From Cryptomeria japonica (Eukaryota; Streptophyta; Pinopsida; Cupressales; Cupressaceae), in assembly GCF_030272615.1 (NCBI RefSeq), contig NC_081411.1, forward strand, positions 825,774,397 through 825,834,396: a DNA stretch of 60,000 nt, written 5' to 3'. Both the position numbers and the translations under genes were made by a program. Below are positions 33,568 through 44,108 of the stretch, piece by piece. The first letter of the stretch is position 1. Each line of letters opens with the position of its first letter. A model generated the notes under the pieces. The model ran no database searches and was not told the DNA's origin. It saw nothing but the letters and a program-made list of their open reading frames with translations.

Positions 33568-33624
33568 TAGGTTCCCAATTGATAAGCTTTACCTAGCTTG
33601 GGTAGATTCTGCTATTTGAATACA

Positions 33625-35546
33625 ATGGTTTGTTTAGTCAACCCCTACTCCAGTATTTGATGGTTCAAACTTTTTTGTTTGGAGTCATAGGATGGAAATC
33701 TACATGTCCTCCCTTTGGTTTGATGTATGGATGTTAGTAGTAAATGGTTGCCCTAATAAAGTATGTCCTCCCACCAATTTAGATACAGAAGGAAGAAACC
33801 GGTGTAATGATGTAGCAATGAAGGCTATATTCAGTTAGCTCACAGATGATATCTCATCACAAGTAGACAAATGCAAATTGGCAAAGAGCTTATGGGACAG
33901 ATTGAAGAAGCTCTATAGAAATGAGCCTACCACTGTAGAACCGATTGGTGAAGATAAGATGAGAAATGCAACTTATGTATCTGCAGGTGATGAATGCAGA
34001 ATTGTTAGAAGCCGCAATAATAATGAAGGAACCCACCTCTTCATGGCTAAATAATCAGAAGATTAGAGGCACACATCTAAGAATGATCATGCAAATCATT
34101 CATACCGGCGAGATGTGTTTGGCAGTGATAGTGAAGGTGAAGAAGAAGATGAAGCAGAAGTTGATCTTGAAGGAGAACTTGTAAGTGCACTCGAAGAACT
34201 TAGTAGAGTGAGGAATGAATACAAGTTATTCAACAATGTTGCAGTTGTGGAACAGAACTGGTTGATCATGTGCCTTGAAGAATCTAAGAAATGTATCTCA
34301 GAGTTAAAGACTCGACAAGAAGACACCAAGGAGTGTCGGTGTAATGATCTAGTATCTGAGCTAGAGGCCAAGGATAAAAAGTATCAGCAGCTAGAAGGAG
34401 AAATGGAGAATCTCTAAAATGCCCTTGAGAAATGTCAGGATGAGCTCAATGTAAGAATCTAGTTTGATGGCAGTAGTGATGCCTTGGAAAAAATGTTGAA
34501 GAAGAAAAATCACTCCAAGGACATCAAAGGATTAGGAAGTGGTGTCAATGAATGCTCCACCAATAAGAATGTCTCCCACAATGATATTTTGTTTGTCTCC
34601 TCAAATGGAGATACAAGGGATAGACCTTCACTGTCTGAAATTCTCCCCAGAAGAAGGTTGATCTAACCACAACCGATGAGGACATGATGCTAAGGATGGA
34701 GACAGGTGTTGCAAGAAGAAGAAACAATGCAGATCCCAAAGGAAAAGGAAATATGGGAGAAGGCAGCTTTAGTGGAAGCAAGAACATGAGGAGACAAAAT
34801 AGAAGATTTCCTACCGGTAGAAGACAAGGAATTTCTATTGCCCACAAGACAAAGTAAGTGTGGGAAAAGAAGAGATTAGATGGAAAAGCTGCATAGCATG
34901 GACAATCCAAGATCCATCCCTAGAGAAGCAGAAATGGAGATACTAAACCAGTAAGATCTCCTCATGCTTGGAAAAACAAATTTGTAGGTCACAAGCCTCC
35001 TTTATCTGGTTATTGTTTTGTATGCAAGGAATATGGCCATAGGGAAGATGAATGTCAAATGAAGCCTAGGAATAGAAAGTTTGCTCTTCCAAAAGACAAT
35101 ATTGTTGTATGTTGGAGGTGTAATGGTTTTGGCCATAAAAGTCATTATTATAGAAGGATGAATTTGCAATCATATGACAACCGATATAGCAACTATGCTC
35201 AACATGGAAATGAGTATTTAGAACATATGAGAGACAAAGGGATGCATGGAACAAAAGGAGAAATGCCTTTGCAATATCAAGTGGTCCATCAGTTCTAGTA
35301 GCTGGTTACAATGGCATGAAAAAAAGAAGATGGTCAAACCGGTTTCACAAAAGGTCCCCCAATCATGAGTTTGGCATGAACACAATTTGCTTCTATAGAA
35401 ATGCCTTCGATCATGATGCAAAATCTGGTAGAGAAAGGACCAATCAGAAAAAGAAGGTAACACATGCTCCCAAGGTTGAAAATGGGAAGAAGAATGAGAC
35501 CAAGCAGGTATGGAGGAAGAAGCAAGAAGATGCAACCATGGACTAG
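33625..35546 (+). pseudogene. Gag-like protein of element E
   Basis: The ATG at 33625 (MVCLVNPYS) needs a frame change to reach 'TPVFDGSNFFVWSHRMEIYM', the typical N-terminus of Copia gag. A UBN2-like part follows ('KSLWDRLKKLYRNEP'). An acidic linker ('FGSDSEGEEEDEAEV') leads to a coiled coil at 34115-34417 ('ELVSALEELSRVRNEYKL'), then 'SKDIKGLGSG', as in C and D. CCHC knuckles are CFVCKEYGHREDEC (intact, near 35010), CWRCNGFGHKSHYY (last Cys to Tyr, near 35110) and a ruined third one near 35390 (CFYRNAFDHDAKSG). Stops and several frameshifts occur. After 35546 no protease motif follows, so gag is the only gene. It would package the element RNA. Confidence 0.82.
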
Positions 35547-36907
35547 CATTGTGCATTCAAAGAACATGAGATATCTCCTAAGGCTTAAAGGAGATGTAGT
35601 ACCTCAGGGAGAGTAACATATCAATCAGATCATTCACCCCATCAGTGGAAGAGGACACATGGAAGAACAGGTTGCTAGCGGTATAAAGGAAGGAAATAAG
35701 ATGGCAAGTGTGTGTAGTGGTCGCCTTGGCTACACATCTACAAATAAGAGATGGATTACTTCTACATGTGTCAATGGATGGAAAATTTGCATTTGGGATC
35801 AGATGCAAATTGACACAAGAAGATAGGAGTTAGAGAAAGGTGCTCTGGTAGAAATGATGGACCGGTGCAGGAAACCGGTATGTGCAGTATGTTACTGGTA
35901 TGAATACTAACCAGTATTGCAGGTCATGTAAGACAATAAGGTCCAGGATCATTGCATTAACTCTGGTACCATGGAATGAGGATTTTATGTCTCAGGTGGT
36001 GCTAGTGAAGACCTAAATGACATGTTGGCCCGGTTGTTGATCATGTAAGCATGCATGTTTTTGGGCTAACCAGTTTGATTTATGGCATGATAGTGATATT
36101 GTATGGCATTGTGTACACCTAGGATCATGTCATTTATTATGGTGGAAATTGTGGAGCTTATAGATCATCAAATGATCACACATGCACAGCGCAAGTGGTA
36201 TATAGTACAGGTTGGCTCTGGTTTTTTATCCTGACAGACAATGAGGACCTGAGATCTATGACTCAAGGGGAGTATACATTCATGTTTTATGACATGTATC
36301 AGACTTGTTGGACATAGGGTGTGTGCAAGTGTCTATGGATGTATCGGTATGTCTATATATTTGGAAGTGTTTGAGGCTGTGAGATATTTCAATGCCTATT
36401 CAATTGAAATCACAACTGGACCACTGAGAGTGTTGTCTACAAAAAGGGAGAGTTACCTGCTGAGGAGAACATATAGTTGGTATTAGAGAAGATATAATTG
36501 GTATCAGTGTCAGCTTCAACACTTGGTATCAGCATTTTGGGGTTAGAATAACTTCTTCATATCAAAGGGGAGATGATGCAGTCTGACTGGCAGGTAAGTT
36601 TTATTCACTGACACATGTGCCTTCAATCGGTTTCAGACTTGTTTATGCATGTGTTCCTAGTTTGCATATACACTTGGTTGTTGAGAAATTGGTGTCAGTT
36701 GGCGGTTGATCTCTCCATCTCAAGTGTTGTGAATTGAGAAGATGCAATAGATTATGGTCAAAGGAGGAGAAGCATTGGGTAGAAGAAAGTGTCAATGCCC
36801 GGTAGACAAGGAGGAGAGAAATCCTCTCAGTATCCTTTGCCATTGTTGTCAAAGGGGGAGAAAGATTTTGAAGTATGTTGGATACTACATGTGTTGAAAT
36901 TAATGCC
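35547..36907 (+). other. 3' non-coding interior of element E
   Basis: About 1.36 kb between gag and the polypurine tract. Stops crowd all frames and no pol motif is seen on either strand. It has scattered ACCGGT words and a polypurine tract at 36851-36860 ('GTCAAAGGGGGAG'), 60 bp before the LTR. It may be the relic of a longer gene, but I cannot show that. Confidence 0.55.
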
Positions 36908-36918
36908 AAAGGGGGAGA
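36908..36918 (+). promoter_or_regulatory. Polypurine tract of element E
   Basis: AAAGGGGGAGA lies before the 3' LTR and is flanked by AATGCC and, inside the LTR, GGCATT, which are perfect complements. Confidence 0.88.
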
Positions 36919-37408
36919 TTGTTGGCATTGTGTTGTCATTGATGTCAACCAGTATAGGATGGCAACTAGTATGGGAGATTGATGAGCAGTGTTGTCATTG
37001 ATGGATACCGAAAAATGGTGCCATTGATGTCACCTATCTTAGTAGGTCACCGGTAAGGATGAGTTGGTCATCTAGCATAATGGCCATTGGAGTCACCGGT
37101 ACACAAGTTAGTGATTGACTTGTGTTGAAGACATAAGGACTACAGACTAGTAAGTGACATGTTGGTAGTACATTGTGGCCAACCAACAAGAGAGCAAGAT
37201 GTTGGGTTATTGATTGTGATGAAGAGGGGAAATGTTAAAAAATCACATCAACAACAGAAGTGGAGTATGTGTAGCCCACTGGTATGCTATGTGGATGTGA
37301 AACAATAGGACTCCCACTGAATACGGATGCAGTCACCAAATGAAGAGATGACTGATAGTGAGTGTGCCCAACCAGTTCACATGTGCCTATTTGAAAATAT
37401 GTTTGCTC

Positions 37409-38213
37409 TGTTAGGATTCCCACAGATACTGAGAGGGGGAGGTGAATCAGTATCTAACCAGTGATATGAATTTCTTAACTTAAAACATGTAGAACATATT
37501 AAAACTATGTACCGGTAAACAAGAAGTAATGCAATAAACAGAGATAAAAGTAACCACATGAAAAACACACCATAACACAATATTTTAATGAGGAAACCCA
37601 GTGTGGGAAAAACCTCGGTGGGATTTGTGACCCACAATATTCACTTACTAGCCAATAAGAGAATATTACTGCTACAAGAGGGGCCTGCAAATGCAGGAAG
37701 GCCAAGTGCCTAGAGCTCACTGCTCAAATACAAAATAGGAAGTCTCACTGACTTACAAAATGGATTATATAAATCCAGTGTCTTGTACTGCTTCAAAGTA
37801 GCATCTATAATGCCAGATCCGGTACCGGTTTCTGCTCTGCTTCTTACATAAACCCTTAACCTATATTTCGCATAATAGGTCTACCTTATTTCACCTAATA
37901 TTTTTTCCTCTTTTTTTTTCTAAGTATTCTACAGCGATCTCTTATATATATGAGTCATTTTACAATGTTACCAAGTCGACTTATAATGATTTTACAATAA
38001 TAAACAAAATATATTACAACAAAAATCCTGTCGGCCTCTGTGCCGGTATGCTTCCTTTCACTGTTGATGTCGATGGTCTGAGTGTCAGTGTAGAGTCTGA
38101 TCTTGCTAGTGCTGGTGGAATGCCTTGTCGATGTCATAGGATTGTAAGATTGCCATCAATGACAAAACCTTCAATCACCTACAATGTCTCATTGGAGTGT
38201 GCATATGCCAACA
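37409..38213 (-). mobile_element. Solo LTR F (805 bp) inside 3' LTR of E
   Basis: The TSD TGCTC is at 37404-37408 and 38214-38218. On the minus strand it starts TGTTGGCATATG and ends AATCCTAACA. It belongs to the same broad LTR group as D: it shares the GTCGAC and GCCGAC words and the C-rich hairpin (37424-37455). It has no interior, as expected after LTR-LTR recombination. Confidence 0.92.
37424..37455 (-). promoter_or_regulatory. C-rich hairpin near the 3' end of solo LTR F
   Basis: The arms AGATACTGA and TCAGTATCT are perfect 9-bp complements around, on the minus strand, TTCACCTCCCCCTC. Confidence 0.75.
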
Positions 38214-40691
38214 TGCTCAAATAGGGAAGCCACATTGGTGCAATGCAGGATGTAGATGACAAGGATCCACTCCCACCGGTAAGTGGAGCTTATGTCCTAA
38301 TATGCATGGAATGCATCATATTTCTTTGAGATAAGATAAAAGAGTAGAAGGCAGGTGATTGAAGGCTCCCACCAGATGAACTGGTGAAACACTAAGCTGC
38401 CTTAGGTGCATGAGGTCAGAGATATCCACCGGATCAGTCAGGTAGACATGTTGAGTTGTTGGTACAGAGATTGAAGGATATGGTTGTCACTTTGACAAGC
38501 ATGTTAATAGAAGAACCAGTCTATTGATGAAAAATATGGGTTGAGCAATTGCAGATAGAGGATGTTGTCGGAATGAATATGAAGTTAGGTGTCACTAGTG
38601 TGCATGGTATCTTACCAGTATACATGCAGAAGATACTACCGGTATAGATGTAGACCGATAAGATGACAAAGTACAGATGCAGAAGGCTCCCATTTGTTGA
38701 TGATGTGCATAAGGTAAGTTGGCAAGTATGTCAACCGGACTGAGTGTTCCACCGGAAGAGAAGCAGAGTGCAAGAGTGAAGCCAAACCAATTAGGGTATA
38801 ACCAACAGGGTCTTTGAATCAGTAGATGAACCCAGTTATGTGGTTGGTCGATGATCTGGTCAAACCAACATAGTAAGCCAAGTTGGATGTCGATAAAGAT
38901 GCCATGTGAAGGTGAAGTGGCATGCATGCGCATGTCGGTGTGGTATGTCGGTGAAGTTGGCGACTGGTCCAACATTTATGATGACTATGAAGCTCGAGGA
39001 ATGAAGGCAAAGGTTTGTGACTCAAGATCAAGGAAACAACAGAGATCCAATATAGACTGATCTTGCAGATCGAAGAGGGTGATGGAAATTGCATCACACA
39101 GGTGATTGATCAGACAAAAGGTCAAAAATCATGCTACAAAGGGCTAAAAATAGAAGACGTGTGTTGAAAGGAAAAGAGTATGAAGATGCTAATTAAAGAG
39201 TTGTAAGTCATCAATCAAGGACACGAGAATTGATCAGATATGATGTGCCATGATGATCAGAGATCAGATTGGATGCAGATTTGGTGCATGGCAGAAACCC
39301 TAGCGTGCCTATGTTCAAACCAATGTTTAGGTGGGAAAATCTGGCTATAAGAGTGCGAGCCAAAGATGTAGTTTATGTTGCTGAATGAGTGAGAAAAACC
39401 AGATAGCCAACCAGTCAAGTGCTCAACAACAATCAAAGAAGACTAAGTGGGTGAGAGAGAATCGGGTTGAAGATCACAACCGACAAGAGTGAGGCAGCCG
39501 GTAGTCTGCCATCAATTCTGATAGAGGAGTATACTTATGGTGATTGAACTAGTAGAGAATAGTCACAAAAGATTGCAGTAAAGATCCGGTAAGATGAGAA
39601 CCGTAGTAATCAGATAGTGGATATCTGACTAAGTGAAGAACACCGGTGGTGATTAGAAGCAGTGTAACAGAGAGGAAGGAGAATCGGCAGAGAGAGAGAA
39701 CCGACAAAGAAGAAGTAGAGGCTAAACCAGTAAGGTTGCAGTAGAAGATAAGGTTGCAGCAAAGAGGTGAGCAGAGAACCGACAGAGAATTGGAGAGAGG
39801 AGAACCGATGGAGAGATTCACATAAGAGTTACAAAGTTCTTTTGTAACAAGGCTACTACTTTGCTAATTGAATATATTTATTGTAGATCACTGAGTTGGA
39901 GCTTGGTGTAGGGGTTGGTGCTCCTTGGGTTGGTGCCCTAAATGTTGTAACCGAGGCTTTCATTGTGAGGCTGGATTGGAACTGTAGACTCCAACAACAC
40001 TTCTCATCGAGGTTTTTCCCATCTTGGGTTTTCCTCGTACATATGGTGTTATGTGATGCCCCTTTCATGTGTGGTTGCATTTGTGTTATCATCCCATCAA
40101 CCGGTATGTTTTATTTATGCTAGATCAGTTAACTAGTATATACACATAGGATAGAAAAGGGAAAAGATTTGGAAACCACTGATTCACCTCCCCCCCCTCT
40201 CAGTGACATTAAGTGTTCAACATAAAGTTGTAATCATATGCAGAGGTTTTTGTCAATCATAGGTGATCGAATTGGGTTTGTGTAAGAGGTTTAAGACCTC
40301 TGGTATTAATTTTAACTGGAACTATACTCAGGCATAGGAGATGTTATTCTTGCAGTTCATTCATCTTTCCGGATTGTGGACTAGATTTTTTTTGTAGTTA
40401 GTGAGGCTCCTTTTGTGATGAGCAGTGCGCTCTAGGCTGTTGGCCTTCCTGCATGTGCATGCCCCTCTTATTGTAATCACATACTACAAAAGTATTATCT
40501 GACTATGGGTAGGCTTCCCACCCTGGTTTTTCTCTTTACTGGGTTTTCCACGTACAAATCTCGATGTTATGTGTTGTGGATGGATGGTAATTGTTCTATG
40601 ATTTATGTTTGTGCTTAATTGATATATTTGTTATTTTGGTATTTGGTTTATGTATTCCGATAAAAGGTTTTATGTGCTTAAAGTTTCATAA

Positions 40692-40736
40692 TCTGTTGAC
40701 AACTGATTCACCCCCCCTCTCAGTTGTCCAACAGAT
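40692..40736 (+). promoter_or_regulatory. C-rich hairpin near the 3' end of the LTR, element A
   Basis: TCTGTT-GACAACTGA pairs with TCAGTTGTC-(C)-AACAGA, a 15-bp stem with one bulged C, around TTCACCCCCCCTC. The 5' LTR copy (3592-3625) keeps only the inner seven pairs. Confidence 0.75.
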
Positions 40737-40750
40737 ATCCTAACAAAATC

Positions 40751-40904
40751 AACCTCTAAATTTATGTAATTCAATTGAAAATAAGACCAATGAGTGCAAA
40801 TTTAAATTTTAAAATGCATAAATAATCAAATCTAAAATAATGAATCCAACTTAGGCAACCCACAAGTTCAATTTTATTATTATAAATTAGGGTTTGTTAA
40901 TTTT
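40751..40904 (-). repeat. Leader repeat unit 2 of element K
   Basis: It begins AACCTCTAAATTTATGTAAT and is followed, once solo LTR N is removed, by unit 3 with the same beginning at 42061. Its second half (CAACCCACAAGTTCAATTTT, then ATAAATTAGGG) matches unit 1 at 2350-2400. Confidence 0.5.
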
Positions 40905-42055
40905 TGTATACACATAAAAATGACTATGAGAGATTAAATAAATATTTTATATTTATTTAATAATTATTCTTCCATTAAATAGTTAATTTGAAAAGATTAA
41001 TTTATTTAATTCATTTCATGTCTTTCTATTAATTAATTTAATTGAAATATTTTATTAATTAATTCATTTATCCTATTCCTCTAATTAATTAAATATCTAA
41101 TATTTAATTATTCCTTCAATCAATTAAATATCTAATATTTAATGGTTATTCTTCTATCCTATAGTCTCAAATATTATATAATTTCTTAATTATTTAATCC
41201 CTTTTCCAACTCATCCTTCCATCTCCACTTCATCTTTCATTTGCCAACTCATCCATCATGTGGCTAAAATAATTCAACAAAATAAAATAAATAAAACATT
41301 TATTAGCCACTTATCTTCAACTTCCAAAATAAATGAAATATTGTGTACGTACGCATATTTCCTAGCCTTCTTTTATATTCTCTCCAACATCCCTACATCT
41401 TAGGAAGGACTTGAGTCCACTTGTTCTCTCATGCCTAAATCTTCTCCAACCATCCCTAGATTCCCTTAGTCAACAACCCAGTCAAGGTGAGACGAGTGAC
41501 ACTTGTCTTCTCCTTCCCCCTTTCTCTCAACCTTCACCTTTGCTCACAGCCATCCAAATTTGCAAATCTGATCATGACCATTGATCTAGGACACATCATC
41601 TTATCCTCTCAAAAGTCTATAAAAGTAGGAGTTTGAATTGAGAAAGAGTTAGTCTTCAAGTGAGTCTATAAGTTAACAATTTGAAAAACTTATGCATCTG
41701 TGAGTTTTATCTTGAAACAATTTAGCAATTTAGCATTTTCTCATTTAGCATAATCATTTAGCCTTAAATTATTTGCATTGCATATCATAGTATCAATTAA
41801 ATATCAATCCATTCTTCATATGCCATCTTGGAAGCTATCAGTGCTTGTCTGAGAGCAAATCATCTGCAACCAAGAACAATGGAGTTAGGACACAATGAGA
41901 CTTAAATCATGAAGGTAAAAATAGTGTTTTTAATTTATATCAATTTCATGTAGTTTCATTGGTTGAGTTTGGATTTCCCATAGCATTTTCTTTGTATTTT
42001 ATGAAACTAACATGTTGCAGGTAGTATTCATGATGATGAAATTCAAGTTGACACA
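40905..42055 (+). mobile_element. Solo LTR N (1151 bp) in the leader of K
   Basis: The TSD ATTTT is at 40900-40904 and 42056-42060. It starts TGTATACACATA and ends GTTGACACA. The first 310 bases are the inverted equivalent of 43815-44108 (start of the K LTR). The remaining 840 bases are similar to 44345-45208 (end of the H LTR). A TATA box (ctataaaag) lies near 41621. It is therefore a Gypsy LTR related to both K and H. Confidence 0.88.
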
Positions 42056-42060
42056 ATTTT

Positions 42061-42170
42061 AACCTCTAAATTTATGTAATTTAAGTAAAAATTAAACTTG
42101 TAAGTGTAAATTTGAATTTTGAAATGAATAAACTCATATCTAAGAACATAAATTAGAAATAAGGGTGTAA
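42061..42170 (-). repeat. Leader repeat unit 3 of element K
   Basis: It shares AACCTCTAAATTTATGTAAT and about 80 further diverged bases with unit 2, then runs into the primer-site region. Confidence 0.5.
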
Positions 42171-42190
42171 GGTGTCAGGTTCACCAAAAA
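42171..42190 (-). promoter_or_regulatory. Candidate primer binding site of element K
   Basis: On the minus strand TTTTTGGTGAACCTGACACC follows the putative LTR end CATTACA. The arrangement (LTR end in CA, T run, TGG) parallels H (TTTTTTGGCACC). I cannot assign the tRNA. Confidence 0.5.
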
Positions 42191-44108
42191 TGTAATGGTG
42201 AAAATAAGGGTTTCCACTATTAGATGTAGTGAAACAACTAATTTTGCTTAATTACCATCACATTAGGGAAAGATAGGAATTTGATAGATCTAGATTCTGA
42301 TCAGACTCCAGGGGTTTAAATGTGCCTCTTCTTTCCCTTAATTTGAATTGAATTGTTAAATTTAAATTGAATTGTTGAAATTAGGGTAACTCTACCAAAA
42401 TTGAGGTAAATATGCAGAAACAGTGAGCTATAGTCGTTGGATCAAGCCACAAACTTGGATTTGAGGGATGTAAGAATATTTGGATCTATTCCAAGAAAGA
42501 GATCTTGATTTGACGGGATTGGGATGGTGAACGCTTTGGTCCTCCACACTTTTTGCCTTCCAAAGGAGAACCTATTTGTCTTTGTAAATAAAGCCAATTC
42601 TAAATATCATAGCTCCATACCTATTTCCTACACATAGAAAGAAAGGAAAATAGGTTGGGAATAGGGGTTTGCTTAAGTCAAACCTAGTTTAGGAATTAAC
42701 CTTGAATATAATATTGCATATATTGAAATAAATGATGGAAGGATATACCTCAGACCTACAATGACTGATAATAGTGCATTGCTTCTTGAATGTAATCATA
42801 TATGTTGTATGAAATGGCATGAACATGATAAAATTCTAATCACACACACATCCTTGCATATGAATGATGTAATTTTCTCCATAATGATTGAATGAAGAAT
42901 ATGCAACCTTGAAGGCCTCTAGAAATACTTTATGATGAATGAGCTTCAAGGCTTTAATTCTTTAGGTCAAATACTTGAATGGATAAATGAAATTAGGTTG
43001 ATCAAATGTCTTTATATATGAGATCCTAGGTCAATTTATTGATTAGGCTGACCTCCAATGATCATATAGAGCCACCAATTTTATTTCCCATCAGAGAGAT
43101 AGGTCTCATTCTTCACTTGAAAAATTGAGCCCCATTGAGGGGGACCAGGGCATTGGGTGCTCCAGTCATAGGACCAGAGCACTAGCACCCTAGTCCTCCT
43201 CAATCAAGGAAACAAATTTAGGCCTAGAGAGGAGGATTTTCCTCCAAAGAGTCATTTGGTAGGTGTATATGGCATAAAAATTAGAGTTAAGGCACTGAAC
43301 AAATTTGGATAGGAGATGAAGGAGAGATGCACTAAAGTAGGGGCACAAACATGAGGTGTAAATTGGCCTAGTGATAATTTACAATGCTACAATAACATGA
43401 CACATCCATGAGGTAAATATAACAACAAGGGTTCAACATATAAGATTCATCATAATGCATATACACAATACAATCTACCCAAGGCACTGAGAGTCTAAAT
43501 AAAAAGGCACTTCACACATTTATATAGGAGAGAGCACAACCACCACATGATCATTATCATAAACTTGATGGAAGTGTGGATGTAGGTGTACTTAACACAT
43601 AAACATAAACAAAGGTGACTAACAATGAATCTCATAAGAAGTACCATCGTAAGGACATGCATAGCCTTACACAAAAAGGATATAATGAGATTTATGTGCT
43701 TAGAAGGGTAGCCCAACATGAGCTCTTGGTCATAACAACTCTAGGGTCAATGTAGTCTATACAATAACAGTACGAGTTATTTACCAAACAAGATAAGGCT
43801 CACATAAGGATAGGCCAACCATTCCAACTGGAGATGAGGGAGATTAAATAATTAAGAAATTGTTTAATTGATGAGACTATAGGATAGTGGATAGAAGTAT
43901 AATTAAACATTAGATATTTAATTAATTGGGTTAGAAGAAAAGATAAATGAATTAATTAATAAAATGTTTCAATTAAATTAATTAATAGAAGAATATGAAA
44001 TGAATTAAATAAATTAATCTTTTCAAATTAACTTTTTAATAGAAGAATAATTATTAAATAAATATAAAATATTTATTTAATTGCTCATAGCCAATTTTAT
44101 GTGTATAC
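42191..44108 (-). repeat. 5' LTR of element K (1918 bp)
   Basis: On its own strand it starts TGTATACACATAAAATTGG and ends CACCATTACA, bounded inside by the primer-site-like stretch. The first 295 bases match the start of solo LTR N at high identity, an AT-rich region with repeated TTAATTAA words. A TATA-like ctcatatataaag lies on the minus strand near 43010. The middle has no open frame. The second LTR and the TSD are outside the window. Confidence 0.6.

Larger units (their letters stand above)
30971..40222 (+). mobile_element. Element E: gag-only LTR element with 2.6-kb LTRs
   Basis: The TSD TAAAG is at 30966-30970 and 40223-40227. LTRs are 2582 bp and about 2493 bp (after removing F). The interior is only 3.4 kb and holds the primer site, a gag-like gene and a polypurine tract. 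I find no protease, integrase, RT or RNase H. It fits the class of gag-bearing non-autonomous elements described in plants (often called TR-GAG). Its LTR ends and primer match the Copia type of A, C, D and G. Confidence 0.93.
36920..40222 (+). repeat. 3' LTR of element E, split by solo LTR F
   Basis: The parts 36920-37408 and 38219-40222 match the 5' LTR. It starts TGTTGGCATTGTG and ends TTCAACA. A TATA box is altered to ctataagag near 39341. The C-rich hairpin arms CACTGA and TCAGTG are at 40177-40205. Confidence 0.92.
2406..40745 (+). mobile_element. Element A: Ty1/Copia LTR retrotransposon, split by B, D and E
   Basis: The TSD AAATC stands at 2401-2405 and at 40746-40750. LTRs are 2406-3642 and 30267-40745 (about 1222 bp after removing E), and the initiator-Met primer site and polypurine tract sit at the expected places. 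Domain order is gag, protease, integrase, RT, RNase H, which defines Copia. Subtracting the three insertions and their duplicated target bases leaves about 7.09 kb. The 5' LTR starts TA where the 3' LTR starts TG, a G-to-A change. Every gene segment has stops or frameshifts, so the element is dead. Confidence 0.95.
30267..40745 (+). repeat. 3' LTR of element A, split by element E
   Basis: The parts 30267-30970 and 40228-40745 match the intact 5' LTR and rejoin at GAATAAAG-TTGTAATC. It starts TGTTGACAAT and ends ATCCTAACA, followed by TSD AAATC. Confidence 0.92.
1..44108 (-). mobile_element. Element K: degenerate Ty3/Gypsy LTR retrotransposon, 5' LTR to gag, nested host of most of the window
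   Basis: On the minus strand a candidate 5' LTR (42191-44108) is followed by a primer-site-like stretch, a leader with tandem repeats, an acidic open region and a Gypsy-type gag zinc finger at 840-1103. The rest of the element lies before position 1, so its 3' LTR and TSD cannot be checked. Solo LTR N and Copia element A, with its own insertions, interrupt the leader. Pol is not in the window. The assignment rests on the order LTR, primer site, leader, gag, and on the strong similarity of its first 300 bases to LTR N. Lineage is uncertain. The CX2HX4HX4C gag finger resembles that of element H and points to a Tat-like group. Confidence 0.65.

Noticed and set aside
35547-36907. Possible env-like or extra gene in E
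   Set aside because: No open frame above about 75 codons, no signal peptide and no membrane pattern.
43140-43200. GGGTGCT...AGCACCC inverted repeat in the K LTR as a terminator or hairpin signal
   Set aside because: Seven-base arms around a 22-base loop with no second copy to test covariation; could be chance.
40905-44108. Foldback/MITE-type transposon from the 300-bp inverted repeat
   Set aside because: The arms are explained better as the starts of two LTRs (solo N and the K LTR) in opposite orientation; N has its own ATTTT duplication inside the K leader.
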